Shown in pieces: positions 26,575 through 36,048 of a DNA stretch of 64,000 nucleotides. The notes beneath the pieces were generated by a model. The model was not told the origin of the DNA. It did no database searches and saw only the letters and a list, made by a program, of their open reading frames with translations. This stretch comes from Prosthecochloris marina (GTDB lineage Bacteria > Bacteroidota > Chlorobiia > Chlorobiales > Chlorobiaceae), in contig NZ_PDNZ01000004.1 in the NCBI RefSeq assembly GCF_003182595.1, positions 124,001 through 188,000 on the forward strand, read 5' to 3'. A program made the translations under genes and the position numbers. Each line of letters starts with the position of its first letter. Within the stretch, counting starts at the first letter, position 1.

Positions 26575-27708
26575 ATGAATTTTAGCGTTATCCACAAAGA
26601 TTCCCGCACCGCGGCACGCAGTGGGCTCCTGCGAACCGATCACGGAGAAATACCAACCCCTGTCTTTATGCCGGTCGGTACAAAGGCAAGCGTGAAATCG
26701 GTTGAACCTGAAGAGCTCACAGCACAGCAGACGCATATCATCCTCGCCAACACCTATCATCTTTATCTCAGGCCCGGAAATGGTATTGTCGGTAAGGCTG
26801 GTGGTGTACATCGATTCATGAACTGGCACAAGCCCCTTTTGACCGACAGCGGAGGATATCAGGTTTATTCTCTTTCCGAGCTCAGAACCATCGATGAAGA
26901 GGGCGTCCGTTTCAAGTCGCATATCGACGGTTCCATGCTGTACTTTACACCCGAAAACGTTATCGATACACAGAGAATTATCGGCAGTGACATCATGATG
27001 CCTCTTGACGAGTGTCCGCCGTGGCCGGCAGAAAAAACATATGTGCAAGAATCAGGTGATATGACGGTGCGATGGGCAGAGCGGGCAAAAAAGCATTTTG
27101 AATCAACACAACCCCACTACAATCACAGTCAAGCCCTTTTCGGCATTACCCAAGGTGGCACCTATGCTGACTTGCGAACACAGGTCAGCAAAGAGCTTGT
27201 CGACCTGGATTTCGACGGCTATTCCATCGGTGGCCTTGCCGTTGGCGAGCCTGCCGAAGAGATGTACCGTATCCTCGAACTTTCCCATACGGTTCTTCCT
27301 GAAAACAAGCCCCGTTACCTGATGGGGGTCGGCACGCCCGAGAATATTCTCAACGCCATCGAACGGGGTGTCGACATGTTCGATTGTGTCATTCCCACCC
27401 GTGAAGCCCGAAACGGACGGGTTTATACAAGAAACGGCCATATCAATTTGCGTTCCGCGCGATTTGCCGAGGATTTCACGCCAATCGACGAAGGATTCGA
27501 CAACCACGTCTGCAGAAACTATTCGAGAGCATACATACGCCATCTGCTCAATGTCGGAGAGATACTCGGACTCAAGCTCTGCACCCTGCACAACATCTCA
27601 TTTTTCATGTGGCTCACCCGTACCGCAAGGGAACAGATTATCCGGGGAAGTTTCAGAGAGTGGAAAGACAGTTTTCTCCAGACATTCAACGCCGGTAAAC
27701 AATCCTGA
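26575..27708 (+). CDS. tgt: Queuine tRNA-guanine transglycosylase
   Basis: 377 residues. It exchanges guanine-34 of GUN-anticodon tRNAs for the queuosine precursor. PTPVFMPVGTKASVKSV, LANTYHLYLRPG and LLTDSGGYQVYSL (with the first catalytic Asp) are present. GGLAVGEP and VIPTREARNGRVYT (second active-site region) follow. The zinc site is unusual: where E. coli has CxCxxC, this protein has F308, N310 and C313, so two of the three Cys ligands are missing, although the later His (LHN) is present. The stop is four bases before the rimO start. Confidence 0.94.
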   Translation: MNFSVIHKDSRTAARSGLLRTDHGEIPTPVFMPVGTKASVKSVEPEELTAQQTHIILANTYHLYLRPGNGIVGKAGGVHRFMNWHKPLLTDSGGYQVYSLSELRTIDEEGVRFKSHIDGSMLYFTPENVIDTQRIIGSDIMMPLDECPPWPAEKTYVQESGDMTVRWAERAKKHFESTQPHYNHSQALFGITQGGTYADLRTQVSKELVDLDFDGYSIGGLAVGEPAEEMYRILELSHTVLPENKPRYLMGVGTPENILNAIERGVDMFDCVIPTREARNGRVYTRNGHINLRSARFAEDFTPIDEGFDNHVCRNYSRAYIRHLLNVGEILGLKLCTLHNISFFMWLTRTAREQIIRGSFREWKDSFLQTFNAGKQS

Positions 27709-27712
27709 TACC

Positions 27713-29023
27713 ATGCTCCGCAACAACAGATCGATCTTTCTCCTGAGCCTCGGCTGCTCCAAGAACACTGTCGATTCCGAAAGGCTCATCAATCAGGCAG
27801 AGAAAAACGGGTTACGCTTTGTAGAAAATGCAGACGATGCCGACATCATCATCATCAACACCTGCGGGTTCATTGCAGATGCCAAAACCGAATCGATAGA
27901 TGAAATGCTGGCTGCCGCAGAAAAACGAAAACAAGGCGAAATAGCGGCACTTTATGTCATGGGCTGCCTCAGCGCCTTGTATGCACAGGAACTTCGAGCC
28001 GAACTGCCGGAAGTCGATCACTTTTTCGGCACTTCCGATATGGAGAAAATCATCGAAATTCTCGGTGGAACCTTTTCCCCAAAGCATCTGCATGAACGAA
28101 CCTTGCTCACGCCTCCCCACTACGCCTGGCTGAAGATCGCCGAAGGATGTAACCGCACCTGTTCATTTTGTGCAATCCCGAAGATGCGCGGCGCCTATAC
28201 CAGCGAATCTGTCGAAAACCTGCTCGAAGAAGCCATTCTGCTCAGGAACAAAGGTGTACAGGAAATCAACCTGATTGCTCAAGACATCAGCGTCTATGGT
28301 TACGACCGCTACGGTTCATCCCGACTGAACGCCCTTTTGCTTGAACTCTCGGACCTTGACTTCCACTGGATCAGACTGCTCTACGCCTATCCGCAGAACT
28401 TCCCGACCGAGGTTGTCGATACCATGCGTGAGCGTGAAAACATCTGCAATTATCTCGACATGCCGGTTCAGCACATCAACGACCGCATCCTCAGTTCGAT
28501 GAAACGCGGAATCGGCAAAGAAGACACTGTCCGCTTGCTGGAATCGATCCGGGAAAGCAATCCTGATATCAGGCTACGAACCACCATGATAACCGGTTAT
28601 CCGGGAGAAACGAGGGAGGAGTTCGAAGAACTGATCGACTTCATTCGGATATTCCGCTTCGACCGGCTCGGCTGCTTTGCCTACAGCCATGAGGAGCATA
28701 CCTCTGCCTACGCAAACCTCGAGGATACTGTACCGGAAAAAGAAAAAGAGAAGCGGGTACAGGAAATCATGGAGCTGCAGGAAAACATTTCGAGAGAGAA
28801 CAATAAAAAATTCGAGGGACAGTCAATAGAAATCCTGATCGATGAAGTTGACGGTTCAACCGTCTACGGTCGAACGCAATATGATGCTCCGGAAGTTGAT
28901 AACGAATGTATTGTGAACATCGAAAACAATGCTGTCAAACCCGGAGACTTCTGTACAGTGTATATCGAGGACAGTACCGCCTACGAGCTATATGGGGTCA
29001 TCGAACCGGCCAACCTTGAATGA
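27713..29023 (+). CDS. rimO: Ribosomal protein S12 methylthiotransferase RimO
   Basis: 436 residues from the ATG at 27713, which gives the family N-terminus SIFLLSLGCSKNTVDSERL; the frame is open further upstream inside tgt but that part is not family sequence. RimO thiomethylates Asp of S12 using two [4Fe-4S] clusters. The N-terminal MTTase domain has three Cys (LGCSKN, NTCGF, MGCLS). The radical SAM motif is CNRTCSFCAIPKMRG, and a C-terminal TRAM domain spans about residues 370-436. It is probably cotranscribed with tgt. Confidence 0.95.
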   Translation: MLRNNRSIFLLSLGCSKNTVDSERLINQAEKNGLRFVENADDADIIIINTCGFIADAKTESIDEMLAAAEKRKQGEIAALYVMGCLSALYAQELRAELPEVDHFFGTSDMEKIIEILGGTFSPKHLHERTLLTPPHYAWLKIAEGCNRTCSFCAIPKMRGAYTSESVENLLEEAILLRNKGVQEINLIAQDISVYGYDRYGSSRLNALLLELSDLDFHWIRLLYAYPQNFPTEVVDTMRERENICNYLDMPVQHINDRILSSMKRGIGKEDTVRLLESIRESNPDIRLRTTMITGYPGETREEFEELIDFIRIFRFDRLGCFAYSHEEHTSAYANLEDTVPEKEKEKRVQEIMELQENISRENNKKFEGQSIEILIDEVDGSTVYGRTQYDAPEVDNECIVNIENNAVKPGDFCTVYIEDSTAYELYGVIEPANLE

Positions 29024-29249
29024 CAGACAACAAGCAGCAAACAACTGCCTTACCTCGCCTATTCGGACAGCTCAATCTAAACAACAATAAAATAGAAAGT
29101 TAGAATAGCAGCTCAATTTCTCATATAGCTGCTGCGCAATAAAAATTTTATCACGATCGATTAACAACAATCAACAACTTAGCACGTCTCCCCTGCTCAT
29201 TTCTATACTTTTTGCCCCGTTATCACATTTAAATAATCTACGATGACAT

Positions 29250-30326
29250 TTATTCAGGAATATTGGGAATTGTAGTGGTCTTTCCCTGGTGGTTTCGCAA
29301 CGCGTATTCTTTTTCATTTTTATCGACGATGTAATAGTCCGGCATCAATGGAATCTTGCCAATGTTGGTTGCCAGGACATACATCGGTTGTGCAAGACCA
29401 GTGGTATGACCGCGCAATGCATCACGGATCAACTCGGCTCCTTTTTCTACAGGCGTTCGGAAATGATCGATGCCAGGAGCAGGTTCACAGTAAAAAACAT
29501 AATATGGTCTGATGCGAATGCGTAGTAGTTTCTGATGCAGCTCTCTAAACGTCTCGACATCATCATTGATTCCTTTCAGTAAAACCGCCTGATTTCCAAC
29601 ATTGATACCACAGCTCATCAGTTCGTAGACGGCTTTCTCTGTTTCATCCGTAATCTCTTTTGGATGATTACACTGCGTATTAATCCAGACGGGAACTTTA
29701 TGAAAGCCACCGATAGCCTTCTTCAAGCCTTCAGTGATCCGGTGCGGCAACACTATAGGCAGACGGGAACCTATACGAATCATTTCTATGTGCGGTATCT
29801 CGCGAAGCCTCCCTATCAGATGCCCCAATTTATCGTCGGATAAAAGCAATGGATCGCCTCCCGTTATAAGTACATCACGAATTTCAGGATGTTCGGCGAT
29901 CCAGGCCAACCCTTCATCCACATCCATACGCAGTTGCAGATCCTGATCGACAACGAGCTCCTTGCGGAAGCAATGTCGACAATAAATCGCACACGTTTCG
30001 ATAACCGTAAAGGCAATACGATCGTGGTATTGACGGGCAATACTATCGGGCCGGACTTCGTCGGTTGCCCTGTTTTCTTTCCAAACCAGATAATTATCCA
30101 TTCCGAATTCGTTAACCTGTTCCTGCATCGATGGAATAACCTGTTTACGAATTGGGCAGTTTGGATTATCGTTGTCCATCAATGAAGCAAAATAGGGAGA
30201 TACACCCCATTTCGTTTGTAACGTTTCAATAGCGTGCCTTTCGTCCTCAGTTACATTGATGTACTTCTCCAGCTTCTCAAGTGAATTTACTTGATTTTGC
30301 ATTTGTCTCACCCATTCTTCCGGCAT
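29250..30326 (-). CDS. Lysine 2,3-aminomutase-like radical SAM/PLP enzyme
   Basis: 358 residues from the ATG at 30326, chosen because AGGAG lies five bases upstream; an ATG 14 codons earlier has no such site. KamA-family enzymes move an alpha-amino group to the beta carbon using SAM, a [4Fe-4S] cluster and PLP. The cluster motif is CAIYCRHCFRK (C112, C116, C119), followed by LITGGDPLLL. The PLP lysine is K324 in NIGKIPLMP. In clostridial lysine aminomutase two Asp residues (293 and 330) bind the substrate side chain. By my reading the equivalent places here are Glu281 and, with a shorter loop, Ala/Asn (LATN). Substrate may therefore not be lysine. No AblB-type acetyltransferase is adjacent. 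It stands alone, convergent with rimO. Confidence 0.85.
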   Translation of the reverse strand: MPEEWVRQMQNQVNSLEKLEKYINVTEDERHAIETLQTKWGVSPYFASLMDNDNPNCPIRKQVIPSMQEQVNEFGMDNYLVWKENRATDEVRPDSIARQYHDRIAFTVIETCAIYCRHCFRKELVVDQDLQLRMDVDEGLAWIAEHPEIRDVLITGGDPLLLSDDKLGHLIGRLREIPHIEMIRIGSRLPIVLPHRITEGLKKAIGGFHKVPVWINTQCNHPKEITDETEKAVYELMSCGINVGNQAVLLKGINDDVETFRELHQKLLRIRIRPYYVFYCEPAPGIDHFRTPVEKGAELIRDALRGHTTGLAQPMYVLATNIGKIPLMPDYYIVDKNEKEYALRNHQGKTTTIPNIPE

Positions 30327-30755
30327 TGTTTCTCCTATAATATTTGGTGATTTCAGCGCTATAGTCACAGAAGAGCCATGAATTATAATAAACCTGATTA
30401 TTTCCGATTTTCAAGGAACGGTTTTTAAGTGGCACGTGAAATATTCAGGGTATTGACGATTTCAGGTAACCATCGCTTCGAACAAAGAATCAAAGAAACA
30501 GTAAGTATCCATAAAAAAAGATAGTAGGAAGAAGGCCAAAGAAAGAAAAAGGCCTTTAAAACACAATTCAGAAGGGCGCTGAGTTATTGTATTTTTGCGT
30601 TATGGAGAAGTCGACCCTGTCCTCTGCAGTGTTTATTTGGATCTCCCAATCAAAGTGTTCAAATGTTTTGTTTCAGAGAACCGAGTCCCCTATGTTTGTT
30701 GTCTCAGAAGTTTATTACAGGAACACGGCAAGTATTACAGATAGCCCGGAAAAGT
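30327..30755. other. Divergent intergenic region
   Basis: About 430 bases between two divergent genes. It carries the AGGAG ribosome-binding site for the aminomutase gene at its left edge. Apart from presumed promoters, no RNA gene, repeat or credible short gene was seen. Confidence 0.4.
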
Positions 30756-31199
30756 ATGAAAAAAATCACACCTCCTTTTTTGTTTATTATCTGTATAGTT
30801 ATCATGGCAGGGCTTTGGTGGATGCTCCCCCTTGTTCGTTTTGTCCCATTCCCGATAAACCTGCTTGGAGTTCTTGTCTTTGCCGTCGGGCTGGGCATCG
30901 CCAAACGCGGTTCGGATGTCTTCGAGAAAGAAGGAACGAATATAGAGACATTCAACAATCCGGATATATTGGTCACCGACGGCCTCTTTCGAATAAGCAG
31001 AAACCCGATGTATCTCGGTTTTCTTACAGCTCTGGTTGGAATGGCTGTTATGCTGGGAAATTTGTCATCCTTCCTGGTTGCTTTTGTTTTTTTTATCGTA
31101 ACCGACCGTTGGTACATCACATTTGAAGAAGACGCCATGGCTAAAGCGTTTGGCAAACGGTATGCGGAATACAAAGCGAAAACAAGGCGCTGGCTGTGA
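30756..31199 (+). CDS. Isoprenylcysteine/phospholipid methyltransferase-family membrane protein
   Basis: 147 residues from the ATG at 30756 (GGAAAAG just upstream); the frame is open 31 codons earlier, which would add non-hydrophobic sequence without family match. Three or four membrane helices are visible. The C-terminal half has GLFRISRNPMYLGFL near residue 90 and a terminal EEDAMAKAFGKRYAEYKAKT, the hallmark of the ICMT/PEMT/NnrU methyltransferase fold (SAM-binding RNPMY). The substrate is probably a lipid or membrane-bound small molecule and cannot be specified. Confidence 0.8.
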   Translation: MKKITPPFLFIICIVIMAGLWWMLPLVRFVPFPINLLGVLVFAVGLGIAKRGSDVFEKEGTNIETFNNPDILVTDGLFRISRNPMYLGFLTALVGMAVMLGNLSSFLVAFVFFIVTDRWYITFEEDAMAKAFGKRYAEYKAKTRRWL

Positions 31200-31396
31200 C
31201 ACTTTACCGCAAGTCCGCTTCTTCTCATACCACTCGTCATTCTCTATTCGACCTCACACCTCTATCCACCCTAACTCCACGGTCGATCATCCTCTTTTTT
31301 ACCTTGACCGCGCCATATCACTGCCAGCAACAACACTGCGTTGTCATTCGTAACAGTATAAGAGAGAAACTCTGCCATACACCACAATATTGTGCA

Positions 31397-32878
31397 TCAC
31401 CCTGCAAGCGTCTGCCGCACCGCGCGGTTCCAACCCTCGAGACACTCTCCCCTTCTTTCCTCATCCATTTCAGGCTCATAGCTGCACTGGAGATGGCGTA
31501 GTGACTGCAGCTCATCCGCTGAACCCCACACGCCGGATCTCAGACCGGCAAGAAAAGCGGCTCCGAGCGATGTCGATTCGGTATTGTGCGGCTTATGTAC
31601 GGCCACACCGAGCATGTCCGCCTGGAACTGCATGAGTAAGCTGTTTTCCACCGCTCCTCCATCCACGATAAGCGATTCCGGCAATACCCCTGAATCCGCA
31701 ACCATGGCGAGGAAAACATCATAGGACTGATAAGCGATCGACTCGAGTGCGGCTCGGACTATATGGTTCTTGTTAGCTCCTCGTGTCAGACCTACGATGC
31801 TCCCTTTTGCATCAGCGTGCCAATGCGGCGCTCCAAGACCGGTAAAAGCCGGAACGATGTAGACTCCCGCGCTGGATGCCGCCTCTTTCGCAATCGCTTC
31901 CGATTCCGCGGCATGCTCAATAAGTCCCATCTCATCCCTGAGCCATTGCATCACTGCACCGCCGATAAAAACGGATCCTTCGAGCGCATAACAGGGCTTT
32001 CCCGCAGCATCGATGGCAAGTGTCGTCAAAAGACCGTTCTTCGAACGAATGAAGCGGTCTCCTGTGTTCATGACCATAAAACAGCCTGTTCCATACGTAT
32101 TCTTGACTTTGCCTTGTGTAAAACAGCACTGCCCGAACAAAGCAGACTGCTGGTCACCGGCTACCGCTCTTATCGGAACGCCGCGAAGCTCGCTTATGGA
32201 CTCTACGGTTCCGAAATCATCCATCGGATTTTTCACTTCCGGTAATAATGAGCGTGGCATGCCGAAAACTTCCAAGAGATCATCATCCCACTTTTTTTCC
32301 CTGATGTTATAAAGAAGCGTTCTCGAAGCATTGGTATAATCGGTTGCGTGGACTTTTCCACCCGTCAGATTCCACAAAAGCCAACTATCGACAGTGCCGA
32401 ACAGCAGGTTTTCCGGGTTGTCAACCGGGCAGTGTTCGAGAATCCAGCGGATTTTTGTCGCACTGAAATAAGGGTCGAGAGGCAGACCTGTTTTTTCTGT
32501 GATCATCTCCGCTTCTGCTGCATACCGGCTACATAGGTCATTGGTCCGCCTGCACTGCCATACAATTGCATTACAGATTGGACTGCCGGTTGTTTTATCC
32601 CATACAATTGCCGTTTCCCGCTGGTTCGCGATGCCTACAGCCGTAACTTCCCCGGGAAATGCAGCTTTCAGCTCAGCAACCGTATCGACAACGGTTTTCC
32701 AAATTTCAACCGGATCATGTTCAACCCACCCTTCCTGGGGATAGATCTGGCTTATCTCCCGGTAGCTATCGGCGATGATATTACCACCCGAATCGTAGAG
32801 AACCGACCTCGTTCCGGTTGTTCCCTGATCTATTGCGAGAATACTCATGCCGCGTTGAACTTCGTTAACAGATTTCAT
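31397..32878 (-). CDS. glpK: Glycerol kinase
   Basis: 493 codons from the ATG at 32878; a second ATG ten codons later (MSILAIDQGTTGTR) matches the family start equally well. It phosphorylates glycerol to glycerol-3-phosphate with ATP. FGGY-kinase signatures are DQGTTGTRSVLYD, GIANQRETAIVWDK and AVAGDQQSALFGQ, with GAPHWHADAKG and VDGGAVENSLLMQFQAD near the C-terminus. The first ATG overlaps the stop of the upstream CWC gene as ATGA, suggesting coupled translation. Confidence 0.94.
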   Translation of the reverse strand: MKSVNEVQRGMSILAIDQGTTGTRSVLYDSGGNIIADSYREISQIYPQEGWVEHDPVEIWKTVVDTVAELKAAFPGEVTAVGIANQRETAIVWDKTTGSPICNAIVWQCRRTNDLCSRYAAEAEMITEKTGLPLDPYFSATKIRWILEHCPVDNPENLLFGTVDSWLLWNLTGGKVHATDYTNASRTLLYNIREKKWDDDLLEVFGMPRSLLPEVKNPMDDFGTVESISELRGVPIRAVAGDQQSALFGQCCFTQGKVKNTYGTGCFMVMNTGDRFIRSKNGLLTTLAIDAAGKPCYALEGSVFIGGAVMQWLRDEMGLIEHAAESEAIAKEAASSAGVYIVPAFTGLGAPHWHADAKGSIVGLTRGANKNHIVRAALESIAYQSYDVFLAMVADSGVLPESLIVDGGAVENSLLMQFQADMLGVAVHKPHNTESTSLGAAFLAGLRSGVWGSADELQSLRHLQCSYEPEMDEERRGECLEGWNRAVRQTLAG

Positions 32879-33096
32879 GACAATTCACCCGCACCTGCTT
32901 TTTTCACCAGCTTTTCAAGACAGTCCCTGCATAAACAGGTATCATAACGATCGGCGAGATACTCTCTGACTTCCGATGGTACGTTTACCGAAGAGCACCA
33001 GCATTCCGCCGAGAGCTTGCATTCAAAGGAAGCTCCGCATACCGGGCAGGTAGCATTGCCTCCTTTTCCATCGCTTTGCCTGTCATGTTTTTCCAT
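32875..33096 (-). CDS. Cysteine-rich CWC family protein
   Basis: 73 residues with eight cysteines. The arrangement CPVCGASFECKL, then CWCSSVNVP and DTCLCRDCLEKL, is the diagnostic spacing of the cysteine-rich CWC family, probably a zinc-binding module. Function unknown. The stop overlaps the glpK start (ATGA), so the two genes form a unit. It is divergent from aroK. Confidence 0.85.
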   Translation of the reverse strand: MEKHDRQSDGKGGNATCPVCGASFECKLSAECWCSSVNVPSEVREYLADRYDTCLCRDCLEKLVKKAGAGELS

Positions 33097-33297
33097 TGTA
33101 ATCCTGTTTTTGTTCGTGATTCAACCAATATAGGTTACCACCTGCTTTTTTAACGTATATTCCGCCTATAAAGCCCACCCCTTCTGCAATCTCTTCAGGC
33201 AAAAACGTTGCAGGTTTACAAAGAAAGTATTTTTATTCAGTTATGTAGATCAAACATACTTTGAAACGCTCGATTCAATGGTCAAACAGAGCATGAA

Positions 33298-33897
33298 ATG
33301 AAACAACCTTCGCTTATATTCCTCACTGGCTTCAGCGGCTCCGGTAAATCAACTATCGGGCCGTTGCTCGCCAATTCGCTGGGCTACGATTTTCTGGATC
33401 TCGATAAAGAAATCGAGCTGTTTGCCGCCAAATCCATCAACAGAATATTTGCTGAAGAGGGTGAAGCACATTTCAGAGATCTTGAACATACAGTCCTCGA
33501 AAAGCTTGTCGGCAGAACCGAACTGGTTGTTTCGCTGGGTGGTGGCGCCTTGCAGCACAACCCATGTTTTTCTCTGATAATCGCTTCCGGAACTCTGGTG
33601 TACCTCCACTCGAGTCCTGAAATTCTCGCTAAACGGTTGAGCCATAAAACAGACCGGCCATTGATGAAAGGCGACAATGGCGAACGTCTATCCAAAGAAC
33701 AGATCGAAAAAAAAATTTTTGCCTTGCTTGAACAGCGTGAACCCCGTTATAAAACCGCACAGATTATCATTGAAACCGACACAAAAAGAATAGGTTCAAC
33801 GGTAGAAGAGCTAACGAGAAAGATCGAACGGTACGTCCGAAGAGCAGAAAAACGGCAATTTGTAAACAAACCAAAAAAGCATACAAAAAGTGAGTGA
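33298..33897 (+). CDS. aroK: Shikimate kinase
   Basis: 199 residues. It phosphorylates shikimate at the 3-OH with ATP, in the chorismate pathway. Walker A GFSGSGKSTIG near residue 12, the shikimate-binding DLDKEIE, the GGGALQ motif and the lid region DRPLMKG are all visible. The C-terminus is about 20 residues longer than usual and basic (KKHTKSE). The 3' end overlaps aroB by 8 bases, so the two are translated together. Confidence 0.95.
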   Translation: MKQPSLIFLTGFSGSGKSTIGPLLANSLGYDFLDLDKEIELFAAKSINRIFAEEGEAHFRDLEHTVLEKLVGRTELVVSLGGGALQHNPCFSLIIASGTLVYLHSSPEILAKRLSHKTDRPLMKGDNGERLSKEQIEKKIFALLEQREPRYKTAQIIIETDTKRIGSTVEELTRKIERYVRRAEKRQFVNKPKKHTKSE

Positions 33898-34969
33898 AAT
33901 TATCGTCAGCACCCCTGTCCACAACCGACTGGAGCAACTGTTTCTCAAGCACAATCTGTCAAAAAAAACCGTCGTATTGTTTGATGAAAATACAAAAGAA
34001 CTGTTCGGGCGGGACATTCTGACAGCTTTGAAAAATCAGGGCTTTACTTTTGTTGAACTGGTTGTGCCCGCCAGGGAAACTTCAAAAAGTTTTCGTACAG
34101 CATACCGCCTTTACGGAAACCTGATCGAGGCCGATGTTGACCGAAGCTGGAACCTCCTTGCTGTTGGAGGAGGAGTAGTTGGCGACCTGGGCGGTTATAT
34201 TGCTGCAAGTTACTACCGAGGCATACCAATTGTTCAGCTACCGACAACGTTACTTGCCATGACTGACAGTTCCATCGGCGGCAAGGTTGCAATCAATCAT
34301 CCGCTCGGAAAAAACCTGATCGGCTTTTTTCATATGCCTGAGCTGGTACTGATCGACCCGTCATATCTAAAATCGCTTCCTGAGCGGGAAGTATATGCAG
34401 GTATGGCCGAAGTGGTGAAATACGGGTTTATCGCCGACATGGAGTTCCTACGATATATCGAAAAGCATTTCGATGACATTGTTGCCATCAAAGATCCTTA
34501 CGTGTCGGAAGCTGTCCGCAAAAGTGCAAGCATAAAAGCGGATATTGTGGAACAGGATTTCAAGGAGCAAAGCGGCTTACGGGCGACACTGAACTTCGGG
34601 CATACGTTCGCTCACGGTTTTGAAAAGCTTGCCGACTATCGTCATATTCGTCATGGAGAAGCCGTTGCGGTAGGCATGATCTGTGCGTTGCACCTTTCAC
34701 GCAAACTTGAAAAAATAAGTCAGGATGAATTGCAACGGGGACTTGCCATATTGAGCAAATTCAAGTTCCGCAGGGGCCTGGTACAGAAAAGGTTCAAGGA
34801 TATTCCGGCCGAAACCATTCTGGAAAGCATGCTTTCGGATAAGAAGAAGGTGGACAAACAGCTCCGCTACGTTTTGCTTGAAGGACTTGGCAAGGCGTAC
34901 CTTCACCCGGAACCTCTCGATGACGGTATCGTCATCGAAGCAATCGAGAAAGCAAAGAAATGCTGTTGA
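33890..34969 (+). CDS. aroB: 3-Dehydroquinate synthase
   Basis: 359 residues from a GTG at 33890. It converts DAHP to 3-dehydroquinate with NAD and a divalent metal. GGGVVGDLGGYIAASYYRG binds NAD. LPTTLLAMTDSSIGGKVAIN, EVVKYGFI and NFGHTFAHGFE, with metal-binding His, follow in family order. The overlap with aroK places two shikimate-pathway steps in one operon. Confidence 0.96.
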   Translation: MSEIIVSTPVHNRLEQLFLKHNLSKKTVVLFDENTKELFGRDILTALKNQGFTFVELVVPARETSKSFRTAYRLYGNLIEADVDRSWNLLAVGGGVVGDLGGYIAASYYRGIPIVQLPTTLLAMTDSSIGGKVAINHPLGKNLIGFFHMPELVLIDPSYLKSLPEREVYAGMAEVVKYGFIADMEFLRYIEKHFDDIVAIKDPYVSEAVRKSASIKADIVEQDFKEQSGLRATLNFGHTFAHGFEKLADYRHIRHGEAVAVGMICALHLSRKLEKISQDELQRGLAILSKFKFRRGLVQKRFKDIPAETILESMLSDKKKVDKQLRYVLLEGLGKAYLHPEPLDDGIVIEAIEKAKKCC

Positions 34970-35240
34970 GCATGAAAGAATCAAGGAGCCAGAGGTCAGT
35001 ACTTGACACGGGAATTCATCCACTCGGGGCACTCAGAAAACCGCAGTGAACGTATCGAGAGCAGATTACAAGCTACCACCAGAGGATATATTCACAAACA
35101 GATGGCGCTGAAAAAGAGAATTGTTGTTCAAGTTCAGGGAGTGTCCAGACGCCGGAGCTGAATGTAGTATAAGATACAGGAGCATCGGAAAAGCCTGGAA
35201 AGATGCAGAAATTGGGCAAAACGGTCTTTTTCAACACCAT

Positions 35241-36020
35241 CTAAAGATTCATATCCAACAATACCTTTGCCCCTTTCAACACCGCCTGCTCATCAATTAC
35301 CGGTGGATTTTCCATGACCGAAGCAACAAGCCTGCTGTTTCCGCCTGTTCCGATAATTCTTACCGTATTCTCTTGCAACTCATCAGAAAGGAAACGGTGA
35401 ACACGGGAAAGCAGCCCTTCAACCTGTTTGACACACCCCCAGAATACCCCGCTTTGCATACAATCGGCTGTTGACTTTCCAAGAAGCGGTATCGGCTCCT
35501 CCGTTATTTCTACCAAAGGAAGCTTCGCCGTACGATCATGCAGCACTGCGGTCATCAGGTCGAGCCCGGGCAAAATCATCCCGCCAAGATAAACACCTCG
35601 TGAGCTTACAACATCGAAGGTAATGGCTGTTCCGATATCAAGAGCGATAATAGCTTTATCTGGCCAGCTTCTACAACTCAACGCGCAAAGAGCCAGCCGA
35701 TCGGCACCTAGAGTATGCGGGGGATCGTAATCAAGCGCAAACGGCAAGGATAACGAACTGTTGATCTCCACAACCTTTCCGGAGAGAGTGCTCGCCAGGA
35801 TACTTAAAAACAGCTCACCGACAGAGGGAACAACACTACAGACAGCGGCATGGTAAACGGAAGGATGGTTGTTGAGAATCCTTCTGGTCTGATCCAGAAC
35901 CTCTTTCCTGCCCTCGAGTTTTTCTGTCTGGATTGTATAAGTCGCAATACACTGCTCTCCTTCAAAAACCGCACAGTCTGTAACAGAGTTGCCTATTTCT
36001 ATAATCAAAACGACCATCAT
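35241..36020 (-). CDS. coaX: Type III pantothenate kinase
   Basis: 259 residues from the ATG at 36020 (a second ATG follows immediately). The frame is open 49 codons upstream but overlaps the neighbouring gene. CoaX phosphorylates pantothenate, the first committed step of coenzyme A synthesis. The acetate-kinase-like fold shows LIIEIGNSVTDCAVF (phosphate 1; the usual Asp is Glu here), HTLGADRLA near residue 105 and LDIGTAITFDVV (phosphate 2). The start of GGMILPGLDLM matches the family substrate loop. It is downstream of a membrane-protein gene on the same strand. Confidence 0.92.
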   Translation of the reverse strand: MMVVLIIEIGNSVTDCAVFEGEQCIATYTIQTEKLEGRKEVLDQTRRILNNHPSVYHAAVCSVVPSVGELFLSILASTLSGKVVEINSSLSLPFALDYDPPHTLGADRLALCALSCRSWPDKAIIALDIGTAITFDVVSSRGVYLGGMILPGLDLMTAVLHDRTAKLPLVEITEEPIPLLGKSTADCMQSGVFWGCVKQVEGLLSRVHRFLSDELQENTVRIIGTGGNSRLVASVMENPPVIDEQAVLKGAKVLLDMNL

Positions 36021-36048
36021 TGACAAAGATACCACCGAAGGAGGCTGC

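Noticed and set aside
34970..35240. Possible RNA gene or small gene between aroB and coaX
   Set aside because: No tRNA-like fold, no conserved RNA motif and only very short frames were found.
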